Source: Mycteria americana (Eukaryota > Chordata > Aves > Ciconiiformes > Ciconiidae). Taken from it: a stretch of 64,000 nucleotides of DNA. Position 1 is the stretch's first letter. Every line of letters starts with the position of its first letter. The translations under genes were made by a program, and so were the position numbers. The stretch is taken from contig NC_134365.1 of assembly GCF_035582795.1 (NCBI RefSeq), positions 44,248,135 through 44,312,134 of the forward strand. The letters run 5' to 3'. This document shows positions 22,102 to 36,698 of the stretch, piece by piece. The notes below the pieces were generated by a model, which was not told the DNA's origin, did no database searches, and saw only the letters and a list, made by a program, of their open reading frames with translations.

Positions 22102-25100
22102 AGGTAAGCCACGTTTTGCTAGACCAGTACAGTGGCTTTTAGGAGTTCGTTCAAGTTGGCACCAAGCCCTTTGTCTTCTCAGTACCCACTGAGTGGATGC
22201 ATATGAAAGTATTACTATAAATTTTGGTACGTCCTCAGTGTCACCTGACTTAACCATCTTAAAGGTAGCTGTCTAGTCCAAGAAGTTAAGGGTGACTTCC
22301 TATAATTAAAAGACAGAGGAGAAGGGATACTTCACTGTCCCTGTTTTAGATAGCCATTCTAGGATGAGGAATCATCCTTTAATGCTGGAGCTCTTTCAGT
22401 TTGCCTACAGTGGGAGCCAAAGTAGCTACCGTTAGTCTAGAAGGATGCGATGTCTGCATGAAAAAGACTCATTAATTCCCACCATTTTAGGGGGAAAATG
22501 TTAAATGGGATTTTTGAAGTGTTTGTTTACCTAAACACTTTTCAAGAATTTTTCTAATCTTCTATCTCTGAAAACAAGTAGATGGTATCGACTTCTGTTC
22601 AGCAAGAAGAGTTACTTGAGAGTAATTTTCATGATAAAAGGCTTTGTGGAGAGTCGTACTGAAAGTATAAATGGGTAGAGAAATGAAGGCAATACGGTAC
22701 TTTCTTTTTCCTAATTTACATGTATGTTTTGATTCTGGGTTTTTATGGTATGAATATTGCTTATTTTTTTGTGCCTCTTGGACTTTGGGTATAGTGTCTT
22801 AAAGCATGATATTGAAGATGGCTTTGAGTATTGAATAAGGAAAAATTCAAATTAATAAATCTTAATCAGTACTAGTTGTAGTATGACCATTCTGCTTTAT
22901 GTGATATTTTTTTCTAATCTGATCAATCTTCCAAACTTTAGTGTGTATTTTACTTTGCTTTGTCTAATCATAGCTTGGAAACTTCTTTATGCACAGTGGT
23001 CTAAAAAATGGACTAAGTAGGTTTCTCATTCACTATCACAGAAACTATTCAATAAAGATGAAAAACATGTCCATAATACTTACTTTGTGATCAGGATGCA
23101 TATGTTTTGTCCATGTAATTTTGTCTTTATTCATACTTGTAGCTGATATGTACTTCAATTAGTATTCAGGTACAGATTCTCATACATGACATTTTGGTTC
23201 TGCAAACCTGAATGAATTTCTAAGTCTCCTAAGGAACAAATAAAACACAAACTGCATGGTGACATAAAATGTTACTAAGAGGTTTCTGTTGAGTACCTTT
23301 CAGTGCCCTGCTGTTTACATGATCACTTAATGGGATCCAGAGAGACCAGCCATTAAGGATTTTTTCTTAAGTTATTGGAAGCAGGATACCTACTGGTACA
23401 CCACAACAGATTTCTGAAAGTTGTGTAAAATCTTGGCAGAAATCTCTTGCTCATGGCTCTTCTTTCTCTGACTGCATATATGTTGCTGTGAATCCCACAT
23501 ATTTAAGTAATAGTGTTACTACTTTAGCTGAGTTGAATGTGCACGTATGACTATATAGATCTATGTACAGTATACGGTGGTATTGCACAACTTGCATGTC
23601 TGCCAGTAATAATGCTTTTAGCCTGGCATGGTTGTGTTTTTTCTGGCCCTGGGCATATCTTTGCTATTCTTAGGAGCCCGTGCTTTCCCTCGTACTCTCT
23701 GTCATTCTGTGTTTGCAGGAGAGAACTCGGAGATGCTAAATAAGTGTCATTTAGCCAGGATACTTCAGGAGTGTCCTTGAAAGTATTGTCTTGGGTAGCC
23801 ACACTTTGAGCATTTAGGTATTATGCACGCAAACAGCCTCTCCAGTTCTTCAGAGCCAAGCCTTTGATTATAAAGTTTTTATGGATGTACAGAGTTGAGG
23901 GTGAGTATGGAAATAGTGTATGTAAATATGTGTGCAAATCCTGGATATTTTGTATCCTTAAGGACAGCGTGAACATGTGTAATTGTTCTGTTCAAATTAC
24001 CTGTATTAGCTGTCCATCAGTTAAGTTAGAATGAAAAGGCTAGAATAACTAATGCTTTAGAGCTGCTAAATTAATTTTTTAATGCAAATAAGATGTTATT
24101 TTATTGTGTTTTATTAAAAGAACATATAAAGAAGCAACTACAAAACCTACAAATTGATGATTGTAATGCCAGTGTCAAGCACCAAAAAAACCAAAGAAGC
24201 CTATGAAGAGTTGTCCCCTGTCACTTGCTATTTCTTTCCCAAACACGGATTTCCAAGCTCTTCTCCACATCATGTGCTGAAACCTTTTTTTGACAATTCT
24301 CTTGGTGGAGCTTTGAGGGAGGAGGGTCCAATCCTGGGTGTGAGAATACTATAAAATTCCAAGGAATAACTGTGCAACAAACTTTCCTTCCCCATATGTT
24401 CCCCAAACAAAGATGATTCCTTAGGCTTTTGTTCCTAGTAGTAGCAAGCACACTTCAGAAAATAGTTCCAACGATTTAAGTGATAACTTCCAGTAATAGT
24501 GAAAGACTTTAACTTAATACCTCATAATAGTCGAAGAAAACATTACAGAAAAGACAGCCAACTTTTTCTTCTTCTTCTTCTTTTTGACCTTCCCCTAACA
24601 GGACCCTGGTCCTTAACAACATAGTAAGCAATCAAATAGTAAAATGTTTGGACGATTGATGGCTGGGGTGGTTGTTTGTTTAACGTTGTGCTCAGGTTAC
24701 TTGGTCCTGTGTCCTCAAAGAATCTTAAGCACTATGATGCTGAAAAATCATAATTATCTTGCCTTTAGGCACTTGTCATCTGGTATGGAATTTAGAACAT
24801 TAGCACAGGAACCTTAACTCCATATACAACAAGTTGAGCATCTCAGAACAGGTTTTCCAAAAGCTGGAATGGTAATTCTCAATGCTGCAAAATGCTGTAA
24901 AGACACTTCTGTCTTGGTGCTACCACCTCGCTCCTGTCTTTGGGCTGCCTGCAAGTATCCCTGATGACTTGGGTTTCGGCAGCCCTGAGCCCTCTTCTGA
25001 AAATAAGTGCGCATGTATCATTTCCATAAGGATACCTTTGTCTGCTTTTCTTAAGGAAGGAAAAGATAGTGGTGAATATTCCTCATACAGTGATCTGTTC

Positions 25101-25946
25101 CTTCAAATCAGTCCTCTCCTAGAAGGAGTTCAGAATGAAGTTACTTAGCTTTTCAGTCTTGTTCTTAGGATTATTTCTTTACTTTTTTGTTTTTAGGACA
25201 CATACGTAAGTGGCCACTGTTTCTTTGGTTATTAGTTAAAATGGGAGATAGATTCCTCTTACTTCCTCATCTGACTGTGTTTTTGGATTAAAAAAATTGC
25301 CTACAGGTGAGCACTGCAGGTGCTCAAAGCCTACCCCTAGCATACCCTCAGGAGACAGATGGTAAATGAATGCTTAGTGTAGGTGTCCCAAGAAGGTAGG
25401 AATGCCAGAAGACAAACCTTGGCAAACAGAAGCAGTTTTGATGTATTTAGCAGTTTTGATACCTATAGAGCTTAACTGAAAGATGTAGATGCCAAACACT
25501 TTGGTAAGGAGATTGGGAATTGTGTTCCTGACCAGTCATCAGTTTCTGAAGTGGTCATATGCAACATTAGAAATTCTCTGTGGCCTTAAGGATATTTTAA
25601 TGAAGAAACCAAAAGACATTAGTCTAGAAGAGCAAGCAAGCAAAAAGGATCTTTTGTGCATGTTTGTTCCTGTAAAGAATAAATCTCAGTAGAAGTTAAG
25701 TTTCTCTAAGACTTGGCGGTTTCAGCATGTAGACCAAAGAAGAGAACTGTCAGAAACTTATTGAAGAAGGCTGAAGTAAATTGCGCTGGGATTTAAGATG
25801 AACTTTTGGAACTGCAATGTAAATGAGAAAGGGTTGAGTTAAATATATTCCCTGTCTTCTTTTCAGAAAGAAGTGCATTACAGGTCTACATTTATTTTAA
25901 TAAAGCTTGGAAGCTTTAGCCAATGTAAGTCTATCAAATAGTATGC

Positions 25947-25961
25947 AAAAAAAAAAAAAAA
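25947..25961. repeat. A15 homopolymer
   Basis: Fifteen A without a recognisable retroposed body upstream. Confidence 0.85.
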
Positions 25962-28900
25962 GAGGTTAAAACTGTGGAATATCATAATTTAGCAGTCAGT
26001 AATTCTGGTGACATATGTTGTTTCTTGTCGTGTTGCTCATAATTTGAGCCGTTCGATATCTAGCTTTGCTGTCTTGTTTTTATGAGCTACTTAAACCCTA
26101 CAGATTTAATGAATCTCTCTAGACCGTGCACTAGAAAGAGGCCTTTTTAATGTGCCTGAGACTTACGTAATATGAAAGAAGTTGAAAAATTGTTTAGATC
26201 AGTCAGATTGGAATGCAAGCTCACAAATTTAACTTTATAAAAGCAGAATATAGTATTGGTGTATGACTATCGCTTTCTAAAAGGTTCAATTTAACAAATA
26301 CATGATTTTGACTTCCCACCTTAATGTCTTGCTATTATGAATTTGCTCTGTGTAGTTTCTTTCCAGGAAAACATCACAAAATCAGGTGAATATAGGGAAT
26401 AGAGTTAGTGCGGGTATTTCGGGGAGTTAAAGTTGGCTAAATGCTATAGGAGAAAGGGAAACTAAAAATGGTTATTGGAGATAAACCTGAAACACTGTAA
26501 GAGGGAGGAATGAAGACATGTAAAAGAAATTAAGTATCTTATTAGTTGATAGCATTGCTTAAAAGGATGTTGTAGTTTTCAAGTTGTTAAAACCAGTATT
26601 ACATGTGAACAGATGAATAAAGGACCCACAGACCTGAGGAGCACAAGTTTAAAGTGTAGGTGTTCCAGAGTAGCATCTGAACCAGCACTGGGGCTGCTCA
26701 CAACCATGGGAACATGTGGGCCTTGAGAATGGGATACAACGGGTGTAACTACGTACGTGATGAGCGAGGAAATCGGCACGTGATGTGACAGCCAGGAGTG
26801 CCGCGTTCCCTAAGGGTACCAGTCAGCAGGCATGTAAAAGCTGCAGTGCTGTAAGCCTTATTATGCAGAAATGCAGGTGAAGTGATAAAGTTAATACTGA
26901 AATAGTTTGGGTTTGGGGTTTTTTTCCCCTCCCCCTGTGTGAATACTGATCTCCATTATGATACAGCCTTAAATTATGGGTTAGTTTTGTGATGTGGGAA
27001 TAATTGTAAAGAGATCTGAAACTTTTAAAATTTATCTTTTTATCTTTGGGAAGAACAGTCTCGACTGACTAACCCAAACAGCATTTGCAGTTTTACTGGG
27101 ACTTTGATGGATAGTTTGAACAACTTTAGAAAATTTATAACGCTCTTGTATAACAAGCATAGAAATATACCTGTGTTCATGGCACTGATTTGTTCTTTTT
27201 AATCTGTGATCATTAATGATGTATTCCTCATTGTTTCCAGAAGTTAGTTGTGTGTAGGAGCATGTGTTGAGCATCATGGAGAAAGTTGAGCTGATTTTTT
27301 GTGAGTTCCTTAGCTACTTTAAGAATATTTATCATAGGTATTCAAAAATCATGAATTAGCCCTAAAATATGAAACTGGCAGAACATTCTGTTTTACAGAT
27401 TACTTTAAATGTTTATCTGCTTTTATTATTTGGGGACTAGAAACCCTATTACATGATGAAAAGTCACGTAGTAATGATTCATGGAGTTTAAGTGTTTCAG
27501 GGAAAAAGACCCCAACTAAGTATTACAGTTACCACACTGTAGTTTGAACATGAAACATAGGTAGAATAGGATCACTTAGAAATGTAGGAATAGAGCTATA
27601 GTGTATGCTTTTGCTAATCCAAAATCTGAATGCAAGGAATAAAAATTAATTGATTTTTCAGGCTAGCCAGCTGCTATTCCTGCCCACTACTCTAGTGGCA
27701 TACAACTGAGAGGTATATGACCGAAATACATCACATGAGAGTTTCAGCTAAAGCGAGTTCAATTAATAGGAATCACTGTGTATGCTGTTCACTCCCACAA
27801 TTGCATATTGATCTGTTTGTGATTTTAATGCTCAGTAATGACTTCATGCTTCTGTCATTGCCACCTGCACCCTGGCAAACTCGGTGTTGCGTCTGGGCAC
27901 ATAAAAAAGGCTGCTACCCAGTTTCTTTTTCTTGATGTGATAGGTTCAAATTGAATAACAACTCCTAAAAGCTTAATACATTACTAGTGGTAATTACTTA
28001 TTTCAGTAGAAGCTGTATCCAGTTTTTCTGGTGGGGTCATGTATAAAACTGACACTGGGCTGTAGCTACTTAGCATTTATTGATTCAGAAGTCTTTGCTG
28101 TGATCTGTCAATGAATAAAAGTTGAAATAGTTATTGTAATATGAATAAGTTCATTAAAATAATTAGTATAGTGTTAGTAATAATTTGGAAGTATTTCTAA
28201 TAAACGTGTCCAGCAAGGCTGAATTCAGTTCCTTCTCTCCATGAACTCAATGGCAAAGCAACGAGAACATGCCCAGAGTCTGGGAGTTATGTCCCACCAA
28301 AATAGGTAATAGCCACTCTGTCTTACTCTTCATGTATTAGTTATCTCAGGATCTGATGGTAACTTGTCACAACAGTTCATCTTGACTAGTGAGCCCTGGG
28401 TATGGAAACTGCATTTCCCATTTCTCCAGGGCTTGTGCTCTCCCTGCAGCTGCCCAGACAGTGTGTGGAGGGAGCCTGTCCCTGTTGTTCGTCTTCAGGT
28501 GATGGCACCAACCTGGAGGCAGATGCCATTCTTGGAGATGAGAAGTTGTGGAGAAGAGGTGAAATGCCTGGTCAAAGGCGTTACAACTTGGAGGCAGTGA
28601 ATGTGAGTCAGGGAAATAGGAAGGAGAAGGGATCTGGGAGTGAGTGATGGAAAGGAAGGGATGGAGGCACTAGTCTGCTTCATTTACTACACAGTTTCCT
28701 ATTACTGCAGCAAATGAAGCTGGAATTCTACTGACAGTCTCCTTCACTACATAACCCAAATTAATCCCCAGAGCATCCTGTGCACAAAATGAAGCAGGAT
28801 CCTGTGGAGAAAAATAGTAGAGCCTGAAAAAAAATTAAAGGCTGTGTTGCACTAGGGGGCTGAATTAAGTTTGCACTAGCAATCTCAGTTCTGGCTTTTC

Positions 28901-31900
28901 TTAACTTTAGTGCGCTTATCTTAGCAACCGTAGCATTATTTTGATCTAAGTTTGGGGGAGAAGAGGGTTGTGATGAATGTAGACAAACTTGATGCACAAC
29001 TGTAGAGTATGCAGGAAGCATTCAACCTGCTATATTCCTATGGAAGTACAACTCTTCCTGACCTCACTGCACACTGATTTGAGGAGACAATTTGCCCACT
29101 GCTTAATCATTTTTACTTGCAAAACACTGTGAAAAGAGAAGACTCACAGACAGAAATCTAGGAAGGATTTAAAGAGGGAATTGTGGAAGGGAAATACTTG
29201 CAAAATAGCTGTTACAGTTACCATGAAAATGATTTGTAAATCCTAGCACATCGCTTCAACGGTTTCATCTGTATTATGTAAATAGCTATTGCTTTCAGGT
29301 GTGTTGACCCACCTAGCAGTCTGAAAGTGAGTGCTCTTTGTGAATTATTTAATAGTTGGATTACAAATATTAATCATGAAAAGGACTGAAGCATTTTCTT
29401 AGAATACTTCTTGAAGCTGGAGCTTTGTTTGCAGGTCTCTTAATGCAGCCTGGGACTGTAACTAATAGGTGCGCATGAAGAAAAACATTTCACTCTGCAG
29501 CCTTTTCCGCCCACATCTTTAGGGTTGCCAGAAATCCTATCTGTCAGCTAAAATGATATTAAAGTTCTACACTGCTCTAATCCAAATATGACAGAGAATA
29601 GGATTAGCAGAAGCTGTTCAAATGTGATAAAATAAATGAATAAAAATGAGTTGAAGAGGAAAGCATGATATTAGTGGAACATGACCCAATTATATATGTA
29701 AAAATATACTCAACAAAATAGGTCAGAAATACTTGACTAGATGCATTTACATACTGTTTTGAATGTGGAGTCTCTGCATAGCCATAATAGCATTATATAA
29801 GATTTTGATATCTGTGTATATTTATCTATAATGAACTCCCATAAATATATGTAATTGAAGCGAGACGCTGCAGTCTGACTCTTCTGTAGAATATGAAACT
29901 ACATAAACCAGGACATCAGGTTCCTGAATTGATGCAGTCTTCGTTTTGCTTCCACAACTCTGACAATAGCATTTCAGTAGGTAATTTATATAAATTGAGA
30001 AAATAAATTTGTTGATCTTGAAAGACCTGGGGTGCAACCGAAAGAAAAATGAAGTTAATTCTTCCAATAATGAATTTCCCCAGAAACAAGCTTTAATAGT
30101 GCTTCCAGATTAATAACATAATCTCAAAGGTAGGCATACCTTCCTAAACAGTAGCTGAATGTAACCCTTAATTCTCAAATTGTATTGTGAATTGTTTTTA
30201 TACTGAAGAAATGTTAAATTAATCTGCTAACTTAAAGAGGCAACAGGCACAGCTTACAATTTGAAGTTGTTATCCAGTTCTCCTGGCAATATTAAGATAC
30301 GTTACAGTCGGCTGCTCTCTTTCTCTAATGATAATAAAGGAAATATCTGACATGGACTGAAAAAGAGAAATGATGTTCAGATCAGATGTATTTAGTTTTG
30401 GTTCCCTTATTTTCTCATCATGTGAGTGACCTGTCTCTATATGTTGATTAGAAAAGTCTAATTTTTGTAATCTTAAAGTATCTTTAAATATTTTTTTAGG
30501 TAACCAGGACTACTACCATTAATTGAAGAACATAGTAAATTAGAAATTTATAGGGCATTTGCTGGGATTTGTTTTAAAATCTGGGCTTATTTTCTTTGTT
30601 CTATAAATAAAAGTAGTCTGAAGATCAGTGTCTTTAAAATAGCCATTGAACTTAAAGTCAGAATTAGTTGAACAAGCGAGTGACCTTTTAGTGTATTATG
30701 AAGCTAGTTGAAAATGGTCTTTAAATCCTGCTTTATCTTTCTTTAGCTAAAGAAAGCTCAGAATTAGAGGCTGGGTTAACTCTTTCCTCAAGAAAGGTAA
30801 GAGCAAACAAGACAGCAATGAACACAGGAGAACAGCAGTAGGGAGAAGGAAATTTATTCTATCAGTCTGCTAAAAACTGAGCCACATGGATTGCTTTTAT
30901 AGATAAGACTTCTCCTAATGTAAGGAGGCTTTAAAACAGTACTAGTAAATTCCTGTTTCCTGTGTTACAGGTTCTTTTTGAAACATTCAGAAGAAGAATG
31001 TACTTTATTGTTTTATGGATGACTATTCAAAATAACTAGTTATACCTGAGAAACCAGACATGTGTTTGAAATAAGTTTTTCATAGCTTCATTCTGACTTG
31101 GTGTCATTGGAAATATTTTGCCAAATGGTATAAATCTATAGGAATTAATTGTCTTATCCACTAGAAATCCAGATACTAATAATGAATGGTCTTTTTCTGG
31201 TGTGAATTTAGTTGACTGTAAATAATTATAGCAGGCAGAGGTCATATGGTTTGATGGTTGATAGACACCACGCCAAATTTATGAAATGTATGTTTTAGAA
31301 ATTACTTCCTCCAGTTGCACCAGGATTGGTATGTGTTTGTCCAGTGGCAGAATTTGTCTCCCCATATGGAATAAACTGTAGAGTATACTATGGTTTTCTT
31401 GTGATGTGATATCTAGAAGGAAACATCCTCCACCAGAGTAGGGAGAGTGCCAACCTACAGTAGCTCAGCTTGGGCTGCCATTGAGCCTTCCCTCCTCCCT
31501 TCCTCCCCTGACTTTGTGGTCCTGCCCCCTCTTATGTCACTTCTTGCTCTTGTATGACCAGATGGTAAGTCAGTTCAAGGAACTGAGCCAACAGAAAGGG
31601 AATCCAGGAGAGGAAAAAAAGTAATTATTTTGGCTGGCTCAGATCGCTGGACTTGCTCATAACCTACTCATTTGAGCGTGAGTGCCAGCGCAGAGGAAGA
31701 GGCACGACTGCATGGCCAAGGGCAGGGAGAAGAGCAGGAGGCTGGAAGCCTTCATTTAGATGCTGCTATAGAGCTGTACAATAAGTAGTAACTTTCTAGA
31801 CAAGTTGAGGGGCTAACAGCAGTCAGGATTGATTTTCCTTGTTACATGGTTGAGGAGAGAGGGGAGATTGTTTCTTCTTGTTGCAAATATACATTTAAGA

Positions 31901-32644
31901 GCAGAGTACGCTTCTAATAGAGCAGAGTACACTTACTCAGGATTATAACAATCCTGTCTGTTAAAAGGATTGATTTGGCACTTATCTTGAAGGAAGCATT
32001 ACATTTGGGATATCACACTTTCCCAGTTTGGCATTCCCAAATGTCTTTCCCTGCATTACAGCATCTGTAAAGAATCTTGACTTTTTTTTCTTTTTTTTTT
32101 TGGATAGGCATTCTTCCCAGTGCAATACATAGAGGGACTAATAAGTTCTAAATACTTACATCAGTACATTCATGCACAGAAGTAAAAATAATCTAGTATT
32201 CCATTCTGTAATGTATCCTGACCACATTATCAATCCAGGCATTAGTGTAGGGCCCTAGGAAACTCAGCACTAGCTGGTGCAAAATGCTAATTTCAAGGGA
32301 GCTGCAGATTTTATGCCTCGATACAGTTCATTGTAAACCCAGATATGCGCTCACAAAGATGGAGGAAGACGTGAAGATCTTGCCTGTATGCTGTCAAGTG
32401 TCACTTCTTAAGATTCCTGATTTCAGTGGCCCATAATGAGTGTGCTCACACAGTATAAATGGCCAAAGTCACTTCTGTCCACTGGTCTTTCATTTGCTTC
32501 AGTAGATAGCAGCTGAGAACGGGGATTCTTGGCTTTGGACCAGTGCACAATAGGAGAAACAGGATGGATAAATAAATAGCTTTTCATCAACAAATTTTCA
32601 GTTTCCAGTCTTTGTTCTCAGAAGAAACTTGTATGGACCATTCC

Positions 32645-32667
32645 TTTTTTTTTTTTTTTTTTTTTTT
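32645..32667. repeat. T23 homopolymer
   Basis: This is the longest T run in the window. On the minus strand it would be an A tail, but no transcript-like or SINE body is recognisable on the adjoining side. Confidence 0.9.
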
Positions 32668-33599
32668 CCCCTTGTGCAAATATTGAAAGTTTACTTTGCT
32701 AGAAATATCAACAACTTCTAGGAACCTTCTTATCAGAAGCTCTACTGTGTCCATGTTTTAGTTGGACTTGCAATCTGGCTCATGAATAACTGTTAGTGAA
32801 CAGGCTTAAAATCCGTGGAAGTTGTTTTTCTAAAAGACTCTTTTGCATCAGAGCCTTAGAGTTTAGCAGTTAACACTTTCTTAACATTGCATTTGTGTTG
32901 CATGTTGCATCTGTGTTTTGATTTTTTTAATATTTGGGGTATTGGAAAAGTTGCGTTTCCCGTGTTCTTAATTGAATGACCCCATCTTGACTTGCCATTA
33001 TAGAGAAGAAACAAGGTAACTGAGAAGCAGAGAGCACTGAAGGTGGACCTGAGCAGGGATACATGGGAATGAGTAATCCTACGTTACTTTTTCAGGCTGC
33101 ATTTTTTGCTTGGATGGGGGGAATCTAGAAATTACTTTTCTTTAAGTTTAATGTGATGATATTAAAAAGTCATTACTTTGAAACTACTGAACTGGATTGT
33201 CATACCCGCTGTTGCTTCACCTGGGGAAAACCTGTAATTTAGAGATCTCTTGTCACAGATATCTCGGAATAACTGGGCATTCTTTACAATAATGCTCTCC
33301 ACTAACAATTTTATTTGGAAGTTTTATATGACATCTAAGAACCTGACAAACACTGGAGTCTAATGCCCCAGCTTCAAGGTGTGACCTCTTCACTCTGTCT
33401 GTGTCATGAAATGTCAGCTCCTGTGAGTCAGATCCACTGGTGTATCTAGTTCTGCACTCAAATGAGGCACCCAAAATCTCTTGCTACTTATGTAATCCTA
33501 GTTTGAACTGGTTTTTTGAAGTCCACCTGCTGAATTCCTTGCAGGGCTGGGAATGGACTTTGCATTTGAGTCCAATTTGAAAGATTGTTCCACTCAGAC

Positions 33600-33705
33600 T
33601 TACCTCAGCATTGAAGCATTTAACGAATGCAGTGACATAAACCTCGCAAATACCTATCGGAGCAGGCAAGTACTGTTATCCCTGATTTAACAGACGGCTA
33701 ATCTT
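33600..33705 (-). repeat. Possible MIR-like SINE core fragment
   Basis: On the plus strand, 'aacctcgcaaatacctatcggagcaggc' followed by 'aagtactgttatccctgatt' and 'taacagacgg' parallels the reverse-complemented MIR core, recalled as CTCACAACAACCCTATGAGGTAGGTACTATTATCCCCATTTTACAGA. The match fades on both sides. The call is weak and made from memory. Confidence 0.33.
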
Positions 33706-35167
33706 AGAATATGTGCTTGTTTCCTCTTTACTAGTACCACAGACAGCTTTGCCAGTGTTGAGTAACTCCTGTCTGGTAAAACTGGGGATGGGGTTCACAT
33801 CTTCAGCTGCTGTTCTTCTGAAGCCAAAGTTTAACTGATTGTGGAATAACTTTCCCCCTGTGTTCAGCTAACTGTCTAATATCAATACTGAAATTAAAGT
33901 GAGATGCTTAAGTATTCAACAAAATTTAAAGAAAATTCCCAAATTACTAAATAAAACTACCAAAGATTTTCTGCAGTGATTTTTTTTTTTTGTTAGATCT
34001 TCTTGAAACTTTTAAAACCTGAAAGACCTGAAGAAGATATCTGTGGCTTAAAATATTGTCTCCCAGTAATTTATTGAGATAAGCTTTAGCTATTTCATCT
34101 AGGCAAGCACTTTGTCCTTCCTAAAATAAACTTTGATAATGTTACCTATCAAAAGCCCTGAAAGAGCTACTGGCTGCCTGGCAGGGAAAGAACTAGGTCT
34201 AATAAAATGGTTCTAACAAAAATATCAGGAAAATAGGAAAAGGAGCACCTCTTCTAGGAAGAGCCATTTGAGGTATGCCACAGTCTTGCTTATTTTTGTT
34301 ACCTTGCTTGTCGTCTTGTTTTACCAAAGCTGTAGGTACTGATTTAGGCTTAAAGAATCGCAGAGAGGGGAAAGCAGGAGTGTGCCTTGAGCACGTGTGG
34401 TGTGGGGGTTATTTTGGGTTTTGTTTTCCTCTGTGTGTTAAACCCCCAGTCTCAAGTATTTTGATGCTGAATATTTCTTCTCCATCTATGGATGATCCGT
34501 AGAAACTTGGAGGGGTAAAAAAAAAAAGTAATTGGGCTTTGCAACGCTAAAAAAAAAAAAAGCAACTGTGTGATGTCATGTAGGCCAGGGCATGAGAGGC
34601 GATTGAGAACTGCTTGTGGATTTGCTTTGTCTGTATAGCTTGTGGTGTTTTGCTGTTATTATAGTGCCTTTTATCTCATAGACCATTTGACTGAGTGCTC
34701 GCATTGAGAGTGGTTCTTAATGGAAGACGGTGAACGTTTATCTTGCTCTGTTTGGACAGCGAGTCTCAGAAAACAGATGAGAACAATACGCTGGTGGCAC
34801 TGATCGATTTAAGACTTAGGAGCCTTCCTTATTTTTTATTTTTGGTAAACAAAAAATTGTTGACATTATTGAAGTTTTCCTCCCTTAGACGAGGGAGGAA
34901 ACAGGCACTGTAAATCCAGGCTGAAGCTTGGGTTGCGCTTGTGCGAGAACTCAGTTTTTCACGCAGTGATGAAATGCCCGTGAGGTACGGGTCAGGACAG
35001 ACCTCATCAGACCAACTGACCTGTTGGTGAGTGCCTCCACGTGAAGCTGATTCATCTTCACCTTGAGGGTGAAATGTGCAGAGCCAGCAGAAGAATTGTC
35101 ATCCGAGTACTGCATAAATGCTATTCCAGGGACTTATGCCTTGGACTTAGTGATTTATTTGAAATAC

Positions 35168-35186
35168 TTTTTTTTTTTTTTTTTTT
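35168..35186. repeat. T19 homopolymer
   Basis: Nineteen T with no recognisable associated element. Confidence 0.88.
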
Positions 35187-36615
35187 AATTTCATTAATGT
35201 TTTAAAATGGATGAGAGGTTTTTAAGAATAGGTTAGTATGTGGAAATTATTAAAACTAAAACCTCCCTCCCTGTCTACAGCTTATTACTCCTTTCATTCA
35301 CTTTTGCAGCATTACCAGGCTGGCAGACTACACCTTAAAATTTGGAAGTATACATGGGATTTGGAATTGTTTTATATCTTCTTCTGTATTCCTTTTTTCT
35401 TTTCATTATGTCATTTCTATCTTTTCATCAGTAAAACGGGCTTGTTAAAGCATTGTTAATAATTATGTTGTTAATGCTGCTTGTTAAAACATTTTGTTCC
35501 ACTCACACCGAGCCAAAACAGGTTGTAGGATGAGATAGTAACTAGAAACATCTAATTACCATCGATACTTACGTTTTCTGTCACAAGGAAGGTGGAGATC
35601 AAGCCAAAACATAATGATGTCTTCTCTGCCTCTGAAGTCCTAGGAGGTCTGGTTGCAAGGTTCCACTGAAGAGATGGGTGTTATACCTGGTGCCGATTAT
35701 TAGCTGTTATAACATGCCCATTTATGGACACTGATAGTTGGTTTCAGATAGTAGATTTTAGCTGAAGGAATAGTGATTAAAATCTTAATAGGCCAGCGTT
35801 TTTACTGACTTGGCCTGATAGTGGCATTTACTCACAGCGACGAACATTTTATGCTAAGTGTTTAAGCGTGTGTGTATGTATTTGTGACATGAGTTACAAA
35901 GAATCAGCACTGTAGCTGCTGAGGTCTGTAGCTCCACTGGAAACTTTTGGGGCTTTTTATAAACAGGGGAAACGGATCAAAGAGACGAGGGGCCTTCCTC
36001 AAAAGCCAGCTTCTCTCTGAATGAAGAAAATACTACAGAATTTCATATTGCCTCATTGCATATTGCATATCCTGCCCATGAAAGGAAAGATATGTCATGA
36101 CACAGTCTCCTCTCGGGTACTCTCTGAGATGGTAATGTGAGTGGTAAGAAGGGAGACAACTGTGAAACTTTATAAACAAGCACTTTAATTAAAATTATCT
36201 ATCAGGAAGGTCTTGTTGATGATCACTCAAGCTTTGATTTAACAAAGAGCAAATTCCAAATAAAATACTTTGTTATTACATTTCTATGGAAGCCTGATTT
36301 ATCTGAGGAAAAGGAGTGTTTTTGTGGCAACTTAAATTAGCTTTTCTTACTTAAATTTGAGGTTTTTGACATGATTTACAGAGTCAATTAAAATACTTGT
36401 GTAACTTACAGGTTAAGTATTATATCAACATTTAGGAAAGCTAGGCATATAAGGATTGCTCTGTCAGCCACCCCTCCATGCTGCTTTGTTACTCTCCAGT
36501 CTTCCACCTTGTATGGTCAGCGCTGAAATAACCTCCTCCTGTGGTGCCTGAACGTGTATGAGCAGGTTTCTTGCTTTGGTGGGTTTGTGTTTTGTAATAA
36601 AAGCTAAAATCACCT

Positions 36616-36698
36616 TAAAAAACCCCCAAACAAACAAAACAAAACAAAAAACCCAACCCAAACCAACAAACAAACAAAACCCCCCAAACCAAACCCCA
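36616..36698. repeat. A/C-rich low-complexity tract (AAAC/CAAAC type)
   Basis: About 80 bp consist almost only of A and C on the plus strand, including CAAACAAAC and CCCAAACC motifs. Similar tracts occur at 41399-41470 and 45414-45460, always with A/C on the plus strand. Confidence 0.85.

Larger units (their letters stand above)
15941..33580. other. Intronic DNA without recognised genes
   Basis: Only short, unconnected ORFs (93 codons or fewer) occur, none with a recognisable domain. Contents worth naming are the C14 run at 16845, the GA repeat at 18399, the C12 and A/C-rich tract at 19904-19975, a TGTAA-type pentamer array at 22062-22101, an A15 run at 25947 and a T23 run at 32645. A short acceptor/donor-like pair brackets about 28435-28498, but its reading frames are unremarkable. 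Confidence 0.6.

Noticed and set aside
28430-28500. Exon-like segment between TTTCTCCAG and CTTCAG|GTGATG
   Set aside because: The splice-like sites are moderate, the frames show no family resemblance, and many such pairs occur by chance in this length of intron.
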